Positions 9,601 through 15,950 of a stretch of DNA of 56,405 nt are shown here, in pieces. The notes under the pieces are model-generated. The model worked only from the letters and a program-made list of their open reading frames with translations. It did not search any database and was not told where the DNA came from. Position numbers and translations under genes: made by a program. Within the stretch, counting starts at the first letter, position 1; the number at the start of each line of letters is the position of its first letter. Source of the stretch: a virus; IMG/VR virus record IMGVR_UViG_3300030333_005663, positions 1-56,405 of that record; one strand, given 5' to 3'.

Positions 9601-10891
9601 TAGTACAATTCCATAAATTTCTAGCACTGTGATTCGGCTTATGCCAAATATTATTCTTAAAAACATCTCCTCTATAGCTATCTTCAGCGTGTCCAGTATT
9701 TACTCCAAATAAATATTTATGAGGATTGAATGTAGGATGATTATTCCAACTTCCTCCAATATTACAAAAATGAGTCATAGCATCTGGAGTTTCAAGTAAT
9801 CTGGATTGCTCTTCAGTTATCCAGCCTGTCATGCTTGGGGCTACTGGCATATGGTCTGCAGGATTTCCTGGCAACTGAGTGTTTACAGTACAAACCCATA
9901 TAATCTCTTCATCAGCAGATTTTTTAGTGGTTAGTATATCTCTTCCACCTTTCATTATATAATTATCGTAAAATCCAACTAAAGAATCATTTATTGCAAC
10001 TACTATATTATTATTTACATAGTCCATGTTAGTTTCGTTTCTAAGGTCATCCGTTCCGTCTGCACTAGTAAATCCTAGGAGGCATTCTCTAGTGTAAAGC
10101 TCCATTGAAGAATCGAAATTATTTAAATCTATTTTATATTTTGTAATAACATTGCGTCCTTCTACTTCTTTTAATACCCAGATTATATCAGTTTCAACTA
10201 AACTGTCTGTAATTGATATTATCTTACCTCCTAAAGAAGGAGAAAAACTTCCTTCTACATCATCTGCAGATTGTTTCCATAAAAACAACCTGTCAGGCAT
10301 TGTAGCTGAGTACCCTATATTAGAAGCTGGATCACTGAAAGTAGTAGTATTTGTCACTACTTTATCAATATCTGATAAAAATGAAGATGCACTTAGCTCA
10401 CCTAAGCAAAGCTTATAACCTTGGTTATTAACTCCAAATTGCTTCGTATCAAAATATTTAACAAAATAAGAAGGAGCGTTAGGTCCTAATCCTATAAATA
10501 GAGAATTAGCTTTTTTCTCAAAGCATATATTAGTATGTCCAGCAGTGGCTAATTTAGATATATTTTCTACAGTTGAGTAACTATTGTAAAAGTTCTTTAT
10601 TACTTTCAACCAGCCATCGCTTTTATCATAATAGATAATATCTTTTGAATCTACAGTATCTCCAGCGACAGTTTTGTGAGTGTCTAACACATCCATAAGC
10701 CAAGCAGATGTGAAGGAACTAGCAGGATGTATTAAGTCGGAATCAATTCCCTTTAATAATCCTTTTTCTGAAACTGGCTCTATATTTTTAGCATATACGC
10801 TAGCTTCTCCAAGTCCCTCCATATCTTCTCTTGAAGTTACTGTATAGGTACCTTGAGTAAACTTTTGTACTTTGTACGATTGTTTAGGCAT
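3680..10891 (-). CDS. Giant tail nozzle/stabilisation-like protein, 2403 aa
   Basis: The N terminus (residues ~10-60) resembles podoviral tail nozzle/stabilisation proteins, which close the portal-adaptor stack and present beta-propeller blades to the ejected DNA. The C-terminal third (about 1800-2250) has the conserved look of these proteins: an Ala-Trp-Ser...Phe-Asn-Trp segment, then the blades NGRLFVFTSNQMFRI and the Gly-Cys-Lys...Asn-Cys turn near 1980-2060. Between residues ~330 and ~1750 lies an extremely Trp-, Gly- and Asn-rich region with no motif I know. Known nozzle proteins are usually about 450-1000 aa, so this is several times longer. The start follows the 57-aa gene directly (TAG-ATG). 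The insertion may form receptor-binding or side-fibre structures; that part is inference. Confidence 0.65.
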   Translation of the reverse strand: MPKQSYKVQKFTQGTYTVTSREDMEGLGEASVYAKNIEPVSEKGLLKGIDSDLIHPASSFTSAWLMDVLDTHKTVAGDTVDSKDIIYYDKSDGWLKVIKNFYNSYSTVENISKLATAGHTNICFEKKANSLFIGLGPNAPSYFVKYFDTKQFGVNNQGYKLCLGELSASSFLSDIDKVVTNTTTFSDPASNIGYSATMPDRLFLWKQSADDVEGSFSPSLGGKIISITDSLVETDIIWVLKEVEGRNVITKYKIDLNNFDSSMELYTRECLLGFTSADGTDDLRNETNMDYVNNNIVVAINDSLVGFYDNYIMKGGRDILTTKKSADEEIIWVCTVNTQLPGNPADHMPVAPSMTGWITEEQSRLLETPDAMTHFCNIGGSWNNHPTFNPHKYLFGVNTGHAEDSYRGDVFKNNIWHKPNHSARNLWNCTNADLNDDSQTLSSQIKTVITSDLKSVRFRDRSSYWHYPKIGYQLAGTTNPDFRWMRGGQAALPTYGDSYLWNNWPGNNSGGHKWYYDTPVKNGLSQWIFYDMMWLYRWTKFSPAAQNWTNKGTVMDNTGTVLIPRGNSVGDAVSTYGYTSYTHRPWGYVDNGLGANKIHWLANYTEGSSSPWYEMRRHPFRADEWPTAGGVGMFGITSGWFHRHDKGGHLSMRAWPGRYSEWLDSYIGNEQHAVIDLNPGFFPTYSLGPHDGTRVRFDIHQFMGEYNETTNPSGVYRDGLSDLTQGNRYDAYNTPYEGVTMGHGIGWTGLMNWRNWYSKKELNTIEASDSTSADNWPPHTDDEPFYDEGFELTAGHSVAYGSKAPEMYNVGDNLVQSRASNAGVGIVNRVRMMNALGPREFPKMFNCFTNLDPDKRNGHDSPAHDGWAITQMESPKIAYPRFPLVRIPEHENYVGLVMSFEGAFTSLFGGGLKTYKSDNWQENKHTNAANPYSRAYPGEWAGNGQGDMVKGSLYETTHTYDADGQPGGAQITDGVFYPLANGLNDDDNLMTEVGKVSFGVPSNPRWWGDTSGSGGEHVYATHYGFCLKYFEPVSNLYIERDWTSGSNYTDYLRNGDGTLWAGGDINSSSEQPPNGDFWHPDNAFGWNMVFFPFAIGKSSQNWRANWIAGYELFTFSWAYDTFFGTDGPEWIAHNTTPHNVNTEEAHPNENSWYFPQKTTRDAVDASPQGTVIFINRYDCNGCEYADDDPSYEFPNQGAANFETTPNDGTKFPHKRRWPIPRSSGISTNSSAEAGYENWYGDGTISLKCLNMPQERLTPEIGIDATEEWTINAAPLDGLYHHLVKKTGGVSTRYNGEENHVARPENVCYNNTKKRMFLLTNTAISLTGGAGGKWGMTPIEATGEQDGKGFWTRDTNTASLKGQWKSQAQFDTLKLTPDSVKYYIGSPHSVVWSDVTGYASSSTNPGGTWNNLQGPTWNAGLVRDIDNGTGAADWEDDWRNHLHSLSGSGGLSWMSTSSTMGVIGRETVNKAGTKYIMGGWVTNQCDVLDPEDSIFNPETISSLITSNRTLGSGSSTNTQGGRLTLMLQAANGGVKLNSFWLGDFTGDLANSNHKSGKQGGTYTGGESIPWGIAPMISGKKITVDPPMGGHTNTSNSITVNQDTVDLSAEGGNSTEWNQMGVVKPIFASASMSLDTNTYKMVESSGDFSLSNLKVGMSPSNLGVANLDDDTDYTTEYSGPFADAISWSSPFRAMGSSNQTSNPLTWHTIPFTANASNKTVEVHQEDPTSIESENEKQPNIIVTATGMSSHAHPATGMTDGRTYADTTEWHDQAYEDIDLQNSLIYGNTDVALLSHLWKVDRKYRFKTSLTYDGHQESPLTEFYYEMDVKQDINGDSFKATTAHDAIQLNVLLYRGFADNLNPRVTHVNIYVSSTDPINNHEWGEYRLLKEIDAKTTEGEMISWPEGAQSSYQVQYYRVTVLSENNPAATYSILNGMPETLGTSYVNYGLAANVGSTLFVGDVDVPREAAVFGIEDSEWPRTIFVSNRESALGGAWSQFNWAQDFITLKAKPTAMHNFNGRLFVFTSNQMFRINPQSLSIEEEYNYIGCKNKNCVTSTANIMAWLGPDNIYMMQGGRVEPIGMPIRKDNVHHTGIFDLLKKHSDFQPFVYYDPKNQAFTFVLSKEHRWSYNTTFQRWDMQQDGINDILYNMNTTTTGMKNETLTITGENYSRVVTVGGGDALPESYEEDWYNKKWRWKSHEMNLGSSTQTKVFKKVKVKLLVPKVEPSEDLSNVWIHNYNYSGTSALKHEPGEGDANYAWNKYAWKYIKHSRDASTGEMKETEINQEAVANLQTNPIEQCRGAIGIYVDGIRMLPKKFTQEQWETSKNDIYDVCVVEFHLNSDAKGNAIAVYFGDPNEETTAEAAFHGPKATDQAGGYPIESNHTDMHGELKLESFEIIYRRKPVK

Positions 10892-11065
10892 CTACTTCTT
10901 TTTACTTAATACAGCTTCTAATACTTCCATAACAGCATCAAATAAAGAATCAAATATTTCTTCTTCTTTAGCTTCTGATACTAATGGAATATTAACTTTC
11001 TTATTTATACCGTCTACTATTTCATCTTTATTAGACTTTAAATAAGTAATAATCATATCAACCAT
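10892..11065 (-). CDS. Small hypothetical protein, 57 aa
   Basis: ATG at 11065 is preceded by a good AGGAG ribosome site, and the stop abuts the ATG of the nozzle gene. The product is acidic and helical (KEEEIFDSLFDAVMEVLEA) with a lysine tail. It could be a tail chaperone or a small lysis/assembly factor. No family recognised. Confidence 0.6.
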   Translation of the reverse strand: MVDMIITYLKSNKDEIVDGINKKVNIPLVSEAKEEEIFDSLFDAVMEVLEAVLSKKK

Positions 11066-11083
11066 TGTTTTCTCCTAATTTAT

Positions 11084-11149
11084 GGTAAGCCCAAGGCGGG
11101 AGTATTTCATAGCAACTTAGAGCGGCAAATGAGCTACCCTGAGCTTACC
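11084..11149 (-). other. 66-nt stem-loop element between holin-like gene and next gene
   Basis: On the minus strand a perfect 7-bp stem (GGTAAGC with GCTTACC) encloses about 52 nt. The 5' arm contains the stop codon of the 98-aa membrane protein and the element ends just before the next ribosome site. It looks superficially tRNA-like in length and acceptor-like stem, but I see no T-loop or clear anticodon arm. A transcript-processing or translational-control element is the likeliest reading. Confidence 0.5.
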
Positions 11150-11441
11150 AATTTCTTTCTTTACGTTTAACGAACTTCTCTTTTAGGCCATTACCGCTTA
11201 AACTGGCCATAATTTCAATAATTGCTGCTATCTTAGACTTAATCTCAGCTTGATTGATTTGCATCCCTTTTTGGGCATCTATAAGCTTAATAAGAATAGC
11301 TTCTAACCTTCCAAAAGACTCTCTTAGTTCTTTTTGCAATTCATCTTGTATGAATTTGTTTTGCTTCCAGATAAAAAATCCAAAAGCGATACTCATCGCA
11401 ACTGGAACACCAAAAGTCTCTATTACACTAAGAATATCCAT
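11145..11441 (-). CDS. Holin-like membrane protein, 98 aa
   Basis: One N-terminal transmembrane segment (residues ~9-25, VPVAMSIAFGFFIWK) is followed by a charged coiled coil and a basic tail. This is the layout of YvrJ/BhlA-type small phage holins, which collect in the inner membrane and trigger lysis. It starts in a stop/start overlap with the 43-aa membrane protein. The endolysin itself lies about 20 kb away at the operon start, so the lysis genes are split. Family match is by topology only. Confidence 0.5.
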   Translation of the reverse strand: MDILSVIETFGVPVAMSIAFGFFIWKQNKFIQDELQKELRESFGRLEAILIKLIDAQKGMQINQAEIKSKIAAIIEIMASLSGNGLKEKFVKRKERNW

Positions 11442-11572
11442 TATTTATTGTATTTATCCATTTGACGTTTTCTCTTAGCTTCTTTTGCTTTCTTATCTTT
11501 AAAATAAGTATAAGCAGAAGCAGCGTAAACTCCAACTATAAATGTTATTACTATTCCTATCATTACTGACAT
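11441..11572 (-). CDS. Small single-pass membrane protein, 43 aa
   Basis: ATG at 11572 overlaps the stop of the metallophosphoesterase gene by one base (TGATG), and the stop overlaps the next ATG (TAATG). Residues ~2-23 are hydrophobic (MIGIVITFIVGVYAAS), followed by a Lys/Arg-rich cytoplasmic tail. Its position between lysis-type membrane genes suggests a holin partner, antiholin or spanin-like role. No sequence family recognised. Confidence 0.6.
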   Translation of the reverse strand: MSVMIGIVITFIVGVYAASAYTYFKDKKAKEAKRKRQMDKYNK

Positions 11573-12351
11573 CATCCCTTAATTAATTCTCCCCATAAAG
11601 ATGCTTCTCCATTAATAATTTGTATTATATGCACAGTAAAGTGCCCTTTACCAAAAAAATCTACTATTGCAAACGCATGAGACCAATTATGATTCCTATA
11701 GTCTAACCATTCATTTGCCTCAGTACTCATATCCTTTAAACAGCCTATACTCCATGCTGACTTAGGGCCATCCATATGAGTTACTGAGTGCTGTTGTAAA
11801 TCATGCCAATGTCCGTACATTACATTACAACACATTTTCCGCAAATGATTAGCAGCGTGATATTGACCTCCATACTGATGTCCATGATAGAAATATAATT
11901 TTCCTATCTTTAAATGTTTTCCAAATGGATGATACTTATAACCTCTTTCATCCAATTTAACTGAATCTTTAAATAAATAATGCTTTAAATAAGGATACTT
12001 TTGAACAGCCATATTACACCAATTATCATGATTACCTTCTGTAATATGCTTTTCTTTGCATCCTGCTTTATCTAAGGACTCATCTATCATATCCATACCT
12101 GCATTTACATCTTTGACATCTTTGTCAAAATCAGGTATTAGATACTCTAAAGGAGGAGCTATCCTTCTTTTATACTTCCAATGTGAAAAAGCTGCCCATT
12201 CACCTACATCACCTAAATCGACATAAGCATCTGGCTTTACTATCTCTATCGTCTTTTTTAATACATTTATTGCATCTTGTGCATGAAACGGAAAATGCTT
12301 GTCTGGCGTGACAATCACTCGTTTTACTACTCCACCATCTTGTTTTGGCAT
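11572..12351 (-). CDS. Calcineurin-like metallophosphoesterase, 259 aa
   Basis: The product has all the metal-binding blocks of the calcineurin-like phosphoesterase family in order: D17-x-H19, G47-D48-x2-E51, G106-N-H-D109, H156-G-H158 and G180-H-W-H183. It should therefore bind two metal ions and cleave phosphomono- or phosphodiesters; the substrate cannot be read from the sequence. It is encoded between a zinc-ribbon protein and holin-like membrane proteins in the late operon, which is unusual for a purely structural block. Possible roles are nucleic-acid processing on infection or counteracting nucleotide-signal defences; neither is shown. Confidence 0.9.
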   Translation of the reverse strand: MPKQDGGVVKRVIVTPDKHFPFHAQDAINVLKKTIEIVKPDAYVDLGDVGEWAAFSHWKYKRRIAPPLEYLIPDFDKDVKDVNAGMDMIDESLDKAGCKEKHITEGNHDNWCNMAVQKYPYLKHYLFKDSVKLDERGYKYHPFGKHLKIGKLYFYHGHQYGGQYHAANHLRKMCCNVMYGHWHDLQQHSVTHMDGPKSAWSIGCLKDMSTEANEWLDYRNHNWSHAFAIVDFFGKGHFTVHIIQIINGEASLWGELIKG

Positions 12352-12363
12352 ATATATCTCCCA

Positions 12364-12684
12364 TTAATTATACTCACTTTTTGGGGTTGCTCCCCAATCG
12401 CTAGGATTAGTCCATAATCCAGAAACTTCTTTTAATAAAGTTTCCATTCTGTCTAAATCATATTTAGCAAATCTAGATTCACATCTACGACATTCCCATA
12501 TAATAGGTTCTGGCACAGATCCTAATACCTCATAAGAACGAAATCTAACAGAATGACAAGTTGGGCACTTCTTAGGTTTCTCTTGAAAGATAAATTTTTT
12601 ACTCAGCCCTACTCCTTCACAAAGCGTAGAAGCTTCATCTTCTACTATTAGGTCAACCGCTATAGCCATTGCATCTTTATTCAT
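12364..12684 (-). CDS. Zinc-ribbon protein, 106 aa
   Basis: Two Cys pairs spaced like a zinc ribbon are visible around residues 39-78: CPTC (before HSVRFRS) and CRRC (before ESRFAKYDLD). Flanking regions are helical. The start overlaps the end of the XhlA-like gene by a few bases. It may be a small DNA- or protein-binding factor; the precise role is unknown. Confidence 0.6.
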   Translation of the reverse strand: MNKDAMAIAVDLIVEDEASTLCEGVGLSKKFIFQEKPKKCPTCHSVRFRSYEVLGSVPEPIIWECRRCESRFAKYDLDRMETLLKEVSGLWTNPSDWGATPKSEYN

Positions 12685-12877
12685 ACTTAAACCATCCTAA
12701 CACAGCTGTTATTATAGCTATTGTTAAAGTGCCAAACCCTTTTATAAAAGCAATTGAAGACTCATTCTTCCTTACTCTTCCATTAATTCTATCTAATTTA
12801 GCAGCATTATCATCTACTCTTTCTTTAATATACATTAAATGCTGTTCCACTAATTTTCTATGGTCTTCAGTTTTCAA
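12677..12877 (-). CDS. XhlA-like membrane protein (holin accessory), 66 aa
   Basis: An N-terminal coiled coil with alternating charged residues (residues ~5-40) is followed by a single C-terminal transmembrane helix (residues ~44-62, GFGTLTIAIITAVLGWF). This topology is that of the haemolysin XhlA/holin-accessory family, which anchors a soluble coil to the inner membrane. With the 98-aa and 43-aa membrane proteins nearby it forms a plausible membrane-lysis set. Identification is by topology. Confidence 0.55.
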   Translation of the reverse strand: MKTEDHRKLVEQHLMYIKERVDDNAAKLDRINGRVRKNESSIAFIKGFGTLTIAIITAVLGWFKYE

Positions 12878-13052
12878 GACTATTCACCTTATCTACCAAC
12901 TCGTTAATTTTATTTATAAGCAAATCCCACATATCTTGTTCTTTTTTTCTAGTTACACTCATATCTACTTCTGTAATTACTTCTGATGGAACTTCCTTTT
13001 TAGCTATTTGCTTATAAGTATCTGAGGTTTTCCCAATTTTATTAATAGCCAT
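12867..13052 (-). CDS. Small coiled-coil protein, 61 aa
   Basis: I chose the ATG at 13052, which overlaps the stop of the upstream fibre gene (TAATG), rather than an in-frame start at 13085 inside that gene. The C-terminal half is a leucine/isoleucine heptad pattern (WDLLINKINELVDKVNSLEN). Its last bases overlap the start of the XhlA-like gene. It may be a fibre chaperone or a membrane-complex partner. No family recognised. Confidence 0.55.
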   Translation of the reverse strand: MAINKIGKTSDTYKQIAKKEVPSEVITEVDMSVTRKKEQDMWDLLINKINELVDKVNSLEN

Positions 13053-14785
13053 TATCCTGCACCTCCTATAATAGAAGCAGAGCAATATACTTGAGATATT
13101 GCAGGAGTAGTTACATGGTCAATATCACTATCATCTCCTAACCATCTCCATATTATCACAACTGGATTCCCTGCATATTGCATTGTCTTGTCAATTGGTA
13201 TAGTAAAATTAAAAGCTCTTTCATTTCCATCAAGCCATGAACTATCTTCATATATCTCTTGACTACTTCCTAATTTTTGTAAGGCAATTAAAGAAGCTGA
13301 TTGAAGTTGACCTGTATCAAAAGCTGAAGTACTGGTTATTGTTTTATTAGCTTCATCTACAATATCTGGTATAGATGAGCCAGAAGTGAATTTGCAAGTA
13401 CCACCATAAGCATCAAGCCTAAATGGAATATCTTGCTGGTCACTATTAATACTAGTATCAGTTACTATCCTAACCAATATTTCTTGTATATGTGTATTAT
13501 CAGTTGCTGTTATATAAGGCAACTTATATATATTTGTTTCATTTCCTAGGTACAAATATTCATCAGTATCAAACTCAGAAACCCCTGGAGTAAAAGCTTC
13601 GTCATAATTTCCCGACGATAAATACGATGTACCATCATATATAATCTTTGAATTTTGCTCGTCAACTTTATGAGAATCTAATTGATCAGTTAAAGTTATT
13701 TGAGCATAAGTTCCACTACTAACATCATTAGCAACAGAGATATCAGAGCCAAAAGCATTAGCATGTTCCATAGCTGCTTTTAAATTATCTCCAAAATCAG
13801 AAGCTCTAGAGAAAGCAGTTCCACCAGTTTCTATTCTAACCGCTATAGCAGCCCCACCATCAAGAGAATCTCCATTAGAACCTGAGGTTGTACCCCTGAA
13901 AGCAAATTCTTTCGTAAGAGCTGAATTTGTGTAAGGTATCCTTACTACTATATGATCGTTCTCAGACATAGAATCAGTCATTCTAATAGATGCTGTTGAT
14001 TTGGTATTAGGAGATGAAGTGCCTAATGCTTTAGCGCTATTTTTATAAAATTGAGACAAAAGAAGCCCAGGGGCATCAGACCAATCTCCTCCAACCGCAA
14101 ATATAGAGCCTAATCTAATTCTATCGCTTCCACTAGTAAACCACCCTGATTGTATCTTAAAATCTTTCTGCATTTGCCATAAAACATCCTTCTCCCTGCA
14201 AAACTCTGAAGCTTCTGCTAATCTGCTTACCATTTCATTGTCAGCTCTATTTTTAACACTTGTACCCGTATGCGTTGTATCTAAGAGCCTTCCTCCAGAG
14301 AAAGAAGCAGGAGGGTTAACACTACAAGAATCATTAAAATTGGAAGCCACTGTAATATCTGTATTCCCATTGTCACCTCCTATTAATTCTTTATTCCAAA
14401 TATCTACTATACCAACACCCCTCACATTTGCTTGACAATGCCAATGAGAAGGCAAGGCATCTTTGAAATTTTGAGCAAAGCTAAAAGCATCAACTCCAGA
14501 ATCTACGGACAAATTAGTATTTCCTCCGCCTATAGCAGCTCCATTATTACTTGAAGTAGTTTGTACCTCTAAAGTAACAGCCGTAAGTCCAGTAGACAAT
14601 TGTATAGTACCTCCATTGGTTCCTGCTCCACTGGCAGTAAAAGAAGCATGTGGAAGGTATCCATCCTTATTCTCTGTTTGTTTAACAATATAACCTTCTA
14701 TATCAGTATCATTAGGAATAAGAGCAAAGTTGGATCCAATCCCTTTAACTGATGCTATTATATTCTTATTTAATAACTTTCCCAT
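13052..14785 (-). CDS. Tail/fibre protein, 577 aa
   Basis: The protein is rich in Ser, Thr, Gly and Asn, with short beta-prone segments. It shows two similar blocks (AAIGGGNTNLSVDSGVDAFS with NFKDAL near 90-115, and GGAAIAVRIETGG with DNLKAAMEHANAFG near 310-345), suggesting repeated modules. It follows the 288-aa fibre-type protein by 8 bases. Composition and place in the fibre block support a baseplate or tail-fibre role. It lacks the Trp-Lys-[Gln/Lys]-Leu N-terminal signature of its neighbours. Confidence 0.6.
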   Translation of the reverse strand: MGKLLNKNIIASVKGIGSNFALIPNDTDIEGYIVKQTENKDGYLPHASFTASGAGTNGGTIQLSTGLTAVTLEVQTTSSNNGAAIGGGNTNLSVDSGVDAFSFAQNFKDALPSHWHCQANVRGVGIVDIWNKELIGGDNGNTDITVASNFNDSCSVNPPASFSGGRLLDTTHTGTSVKNRADNEMVSRLAEASEFCREKDVLWQMQKDFKIQSGWFTSGSDRIRLGSIFAVGGDWSDAPGLLLSQFYKNSAKALGTSSPNTKSTASIRMTDSMSENDHIVVRIPYTNSALTKEFAFRGTTSGSNGDSLDGGAAIAVRIETGGTAFSRASDFGDNLKAAMEHANAFGSDISVANDVSSGTYAQITLTDQLDSHKVDEQNSKIIYDGTSYLSSGNYDEAFTPGVSEFDTDEYLYLGNETNIYKLPYITATDNTHIQEILVRIVTDTSINSDQQDIPFRLDAYGGTCKFTSGSSIPDIVDEANKTITSTSAFDTGQLQSASLIALQKLGSSQEIYEDSSWLDGNERAFNFTIPIDKTMQYAGNPVVIIWRWLGDDSDIDHVTTPAISQVYCSASIIGGAG

Positions 14786-14793
14786 ATTCTCCC

Positions 14794-15660
14794 TTAAGCT
14801 GGTCTAATAGTTATTTGCAATTTAATCTGACAGTTTCCAATAAAATATTGATTATTTGATGAATCATTATTGCCAACACTTAATGTCCATCTTTTAAATA
14901 TCTGAGGGATTACTATAGTATTACTATTAAAAGATGGCATACTACTTGTATGAAAATTATTTGCATTCCCGCTTATCAAAACACCTTCTCCAGCTGGATT
15001 TCCAGATATATATCCTGAAGTAATAGTATTTCCACCCTCTGTAGTTGCTGTATTTACCAATGCATTATCATGACTATGAATCTTTATAGCGTTAGTTTCA
15101 TTATAAGTTTCAACATTAGTACCAGCTATATTGGATTGCTGTAGTAAATGCTCCATAGATATATCATCTGCATCATTTGTATAATAATCACCCATTTCTT
15201 CCTGCATTTGCACATCTTGTTCTACATATAAAGAAGAGCCAAGATCTGCATAAATAAAGTCTAAATACCAACTCTGCTTTATAAATGGGTAAGTCATTGT
15301 AACACTTGTGCTTATTCCTGGAATCCACATCTTCCAATTAACACTACTAATTTTCCAATTAGAATCTTTATATGGATTTAACATTCCCTTCTCAAGCATC
15401 GCAGTACAAAATCTTGGCTTCCAATGAGTCAAAGTATTGTTCTTTTTAGTAGGGGTAACATTTTGCCATCCATCAGTTGTAGGGAAGTAAGATGCTACGC
15501 AATAATTTCCCGCATCTGTAGTTAAGTTGTTATTACAATTATATACACCTAAAAATGGATATACCACTGGAGGAGATATACTTACGACTGTAATGCTTTG
15601 TTCTCCTACATAATTATAAATATCATCTGTAGTGATTAATTGTTTCCAACCCACGCTCAC
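14794..15660 (-). CDS. Tail fibre/appendage protein, 288 aa
   Basis: A GTG start at 15660 overlaps the stop of the preceding 50-aa gene (GTGA). The N terminus has a Gly-Trp-Lys-Gln-Leu signature (residues ~4-8) shared with the 841-aa protein and, as Trp-Lys-Lys-Leu, with the 241-aa protein. The rest is beta-rich with many Asn, Thr and Tyr residues. The shared N terminus is probably the virion-attachment end and the variable remainder the exposed part. No enzymatic motif seen. Confidence 0.6.
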   Translation of the reverse strand: MSVGWKQLITTDDIYNYVGEQSITVVSISPPVVYPFLGVYNCNNNLTTDAGNYCVASYFPTTDGWQNVTPTKKNNTLTHWKPRFCTAMLEKGMLNPYKDSNWKISSVNWKMWIPGISTSVTMTYPFIKQSWYLDFIYADLGSSLYVEQDVQMQEEMGDYYTNDADDISMEHLLQQSNIAGTNVETYNETNAIKIHSHDNALVNTATTEGGNTITSGYISGNPAGEGVLISGNANNFHTSSMPSFNSNTIVIPQIFKRWTLSVGNNDSSNNQYFIGNCQIKLQITIRPA

Positions 15661-15809
15661 TTATCGCCTTCTTCTTTTTTTATTAACGTAGAGATGTGCT
15701 TATCTAACTTGCATAACATATCATAAACCATCTTTGAATCTTTCCCTAAAAATGTACTTTTCTCTAGCATGAGAAATAGCATTTGACCTTCTTCTTTAGT
15801 TATTTGCAT
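15657..15809 (-). CDS. Small helical protein, 50 aa
   Basis: ATG 15809 has a GGAGT ribosome site. It overlaps the preceding 49-aa gene by 14 bases, and its TGA overlaps the next GTG start. The product is Lys/Met/Leu-rich and helical. It is paired with a similar-sized helical protein; both sit between fibre genes and could be fibre assembly chaperones. No family recognised. Confidence 0.55.
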   Translation of the reverse strand: MQITKEEGQMLFLMLEKSTFLGKDSKMVYDMLCKLDKHISTLIKKEEGDK

Positions 15810-15945
15810 GTTTTAACTCCTTTAACATTTTTTGTAACTTATCAAACGTTCTGACTGCTTTTTCTAAATCCACTCCATGAATATTCTTGCTCTCCACTAT
15901 TGTTTTGAGCAAGAATATTAACTCATCTTCAGTTAGCTTATCCAA
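15796..15945 (-). CDS. Small helical protein with probable TTG start, 49 aa
   Basis: The frame opens after the 841-aa fibre stop and has no ATG until far in; a TTG at 15945 is the best start and the ribosome site is weak. The product is acidic-basic helical (DKLTEDELIFLLKTIV). It is adjacent to and similar in size to the following 50-aa protein. Start and coding status are less certain than for its neighbour. Confidence 0.45.
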   Translation of the reverse strand: MDKLTEDELIFLLKTIVESKNIHGVDLEKAVRTFDKLQKMLKELKHANN

Positions 15946-15950
15946 TATTA

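Noticed and set aside
11084-11149. A tRNA gene
   Set aside because: The 7-bp acceptor-like stem and length fit, but no T-loop, D-arm or anticodon stem could be drawn on either strand.
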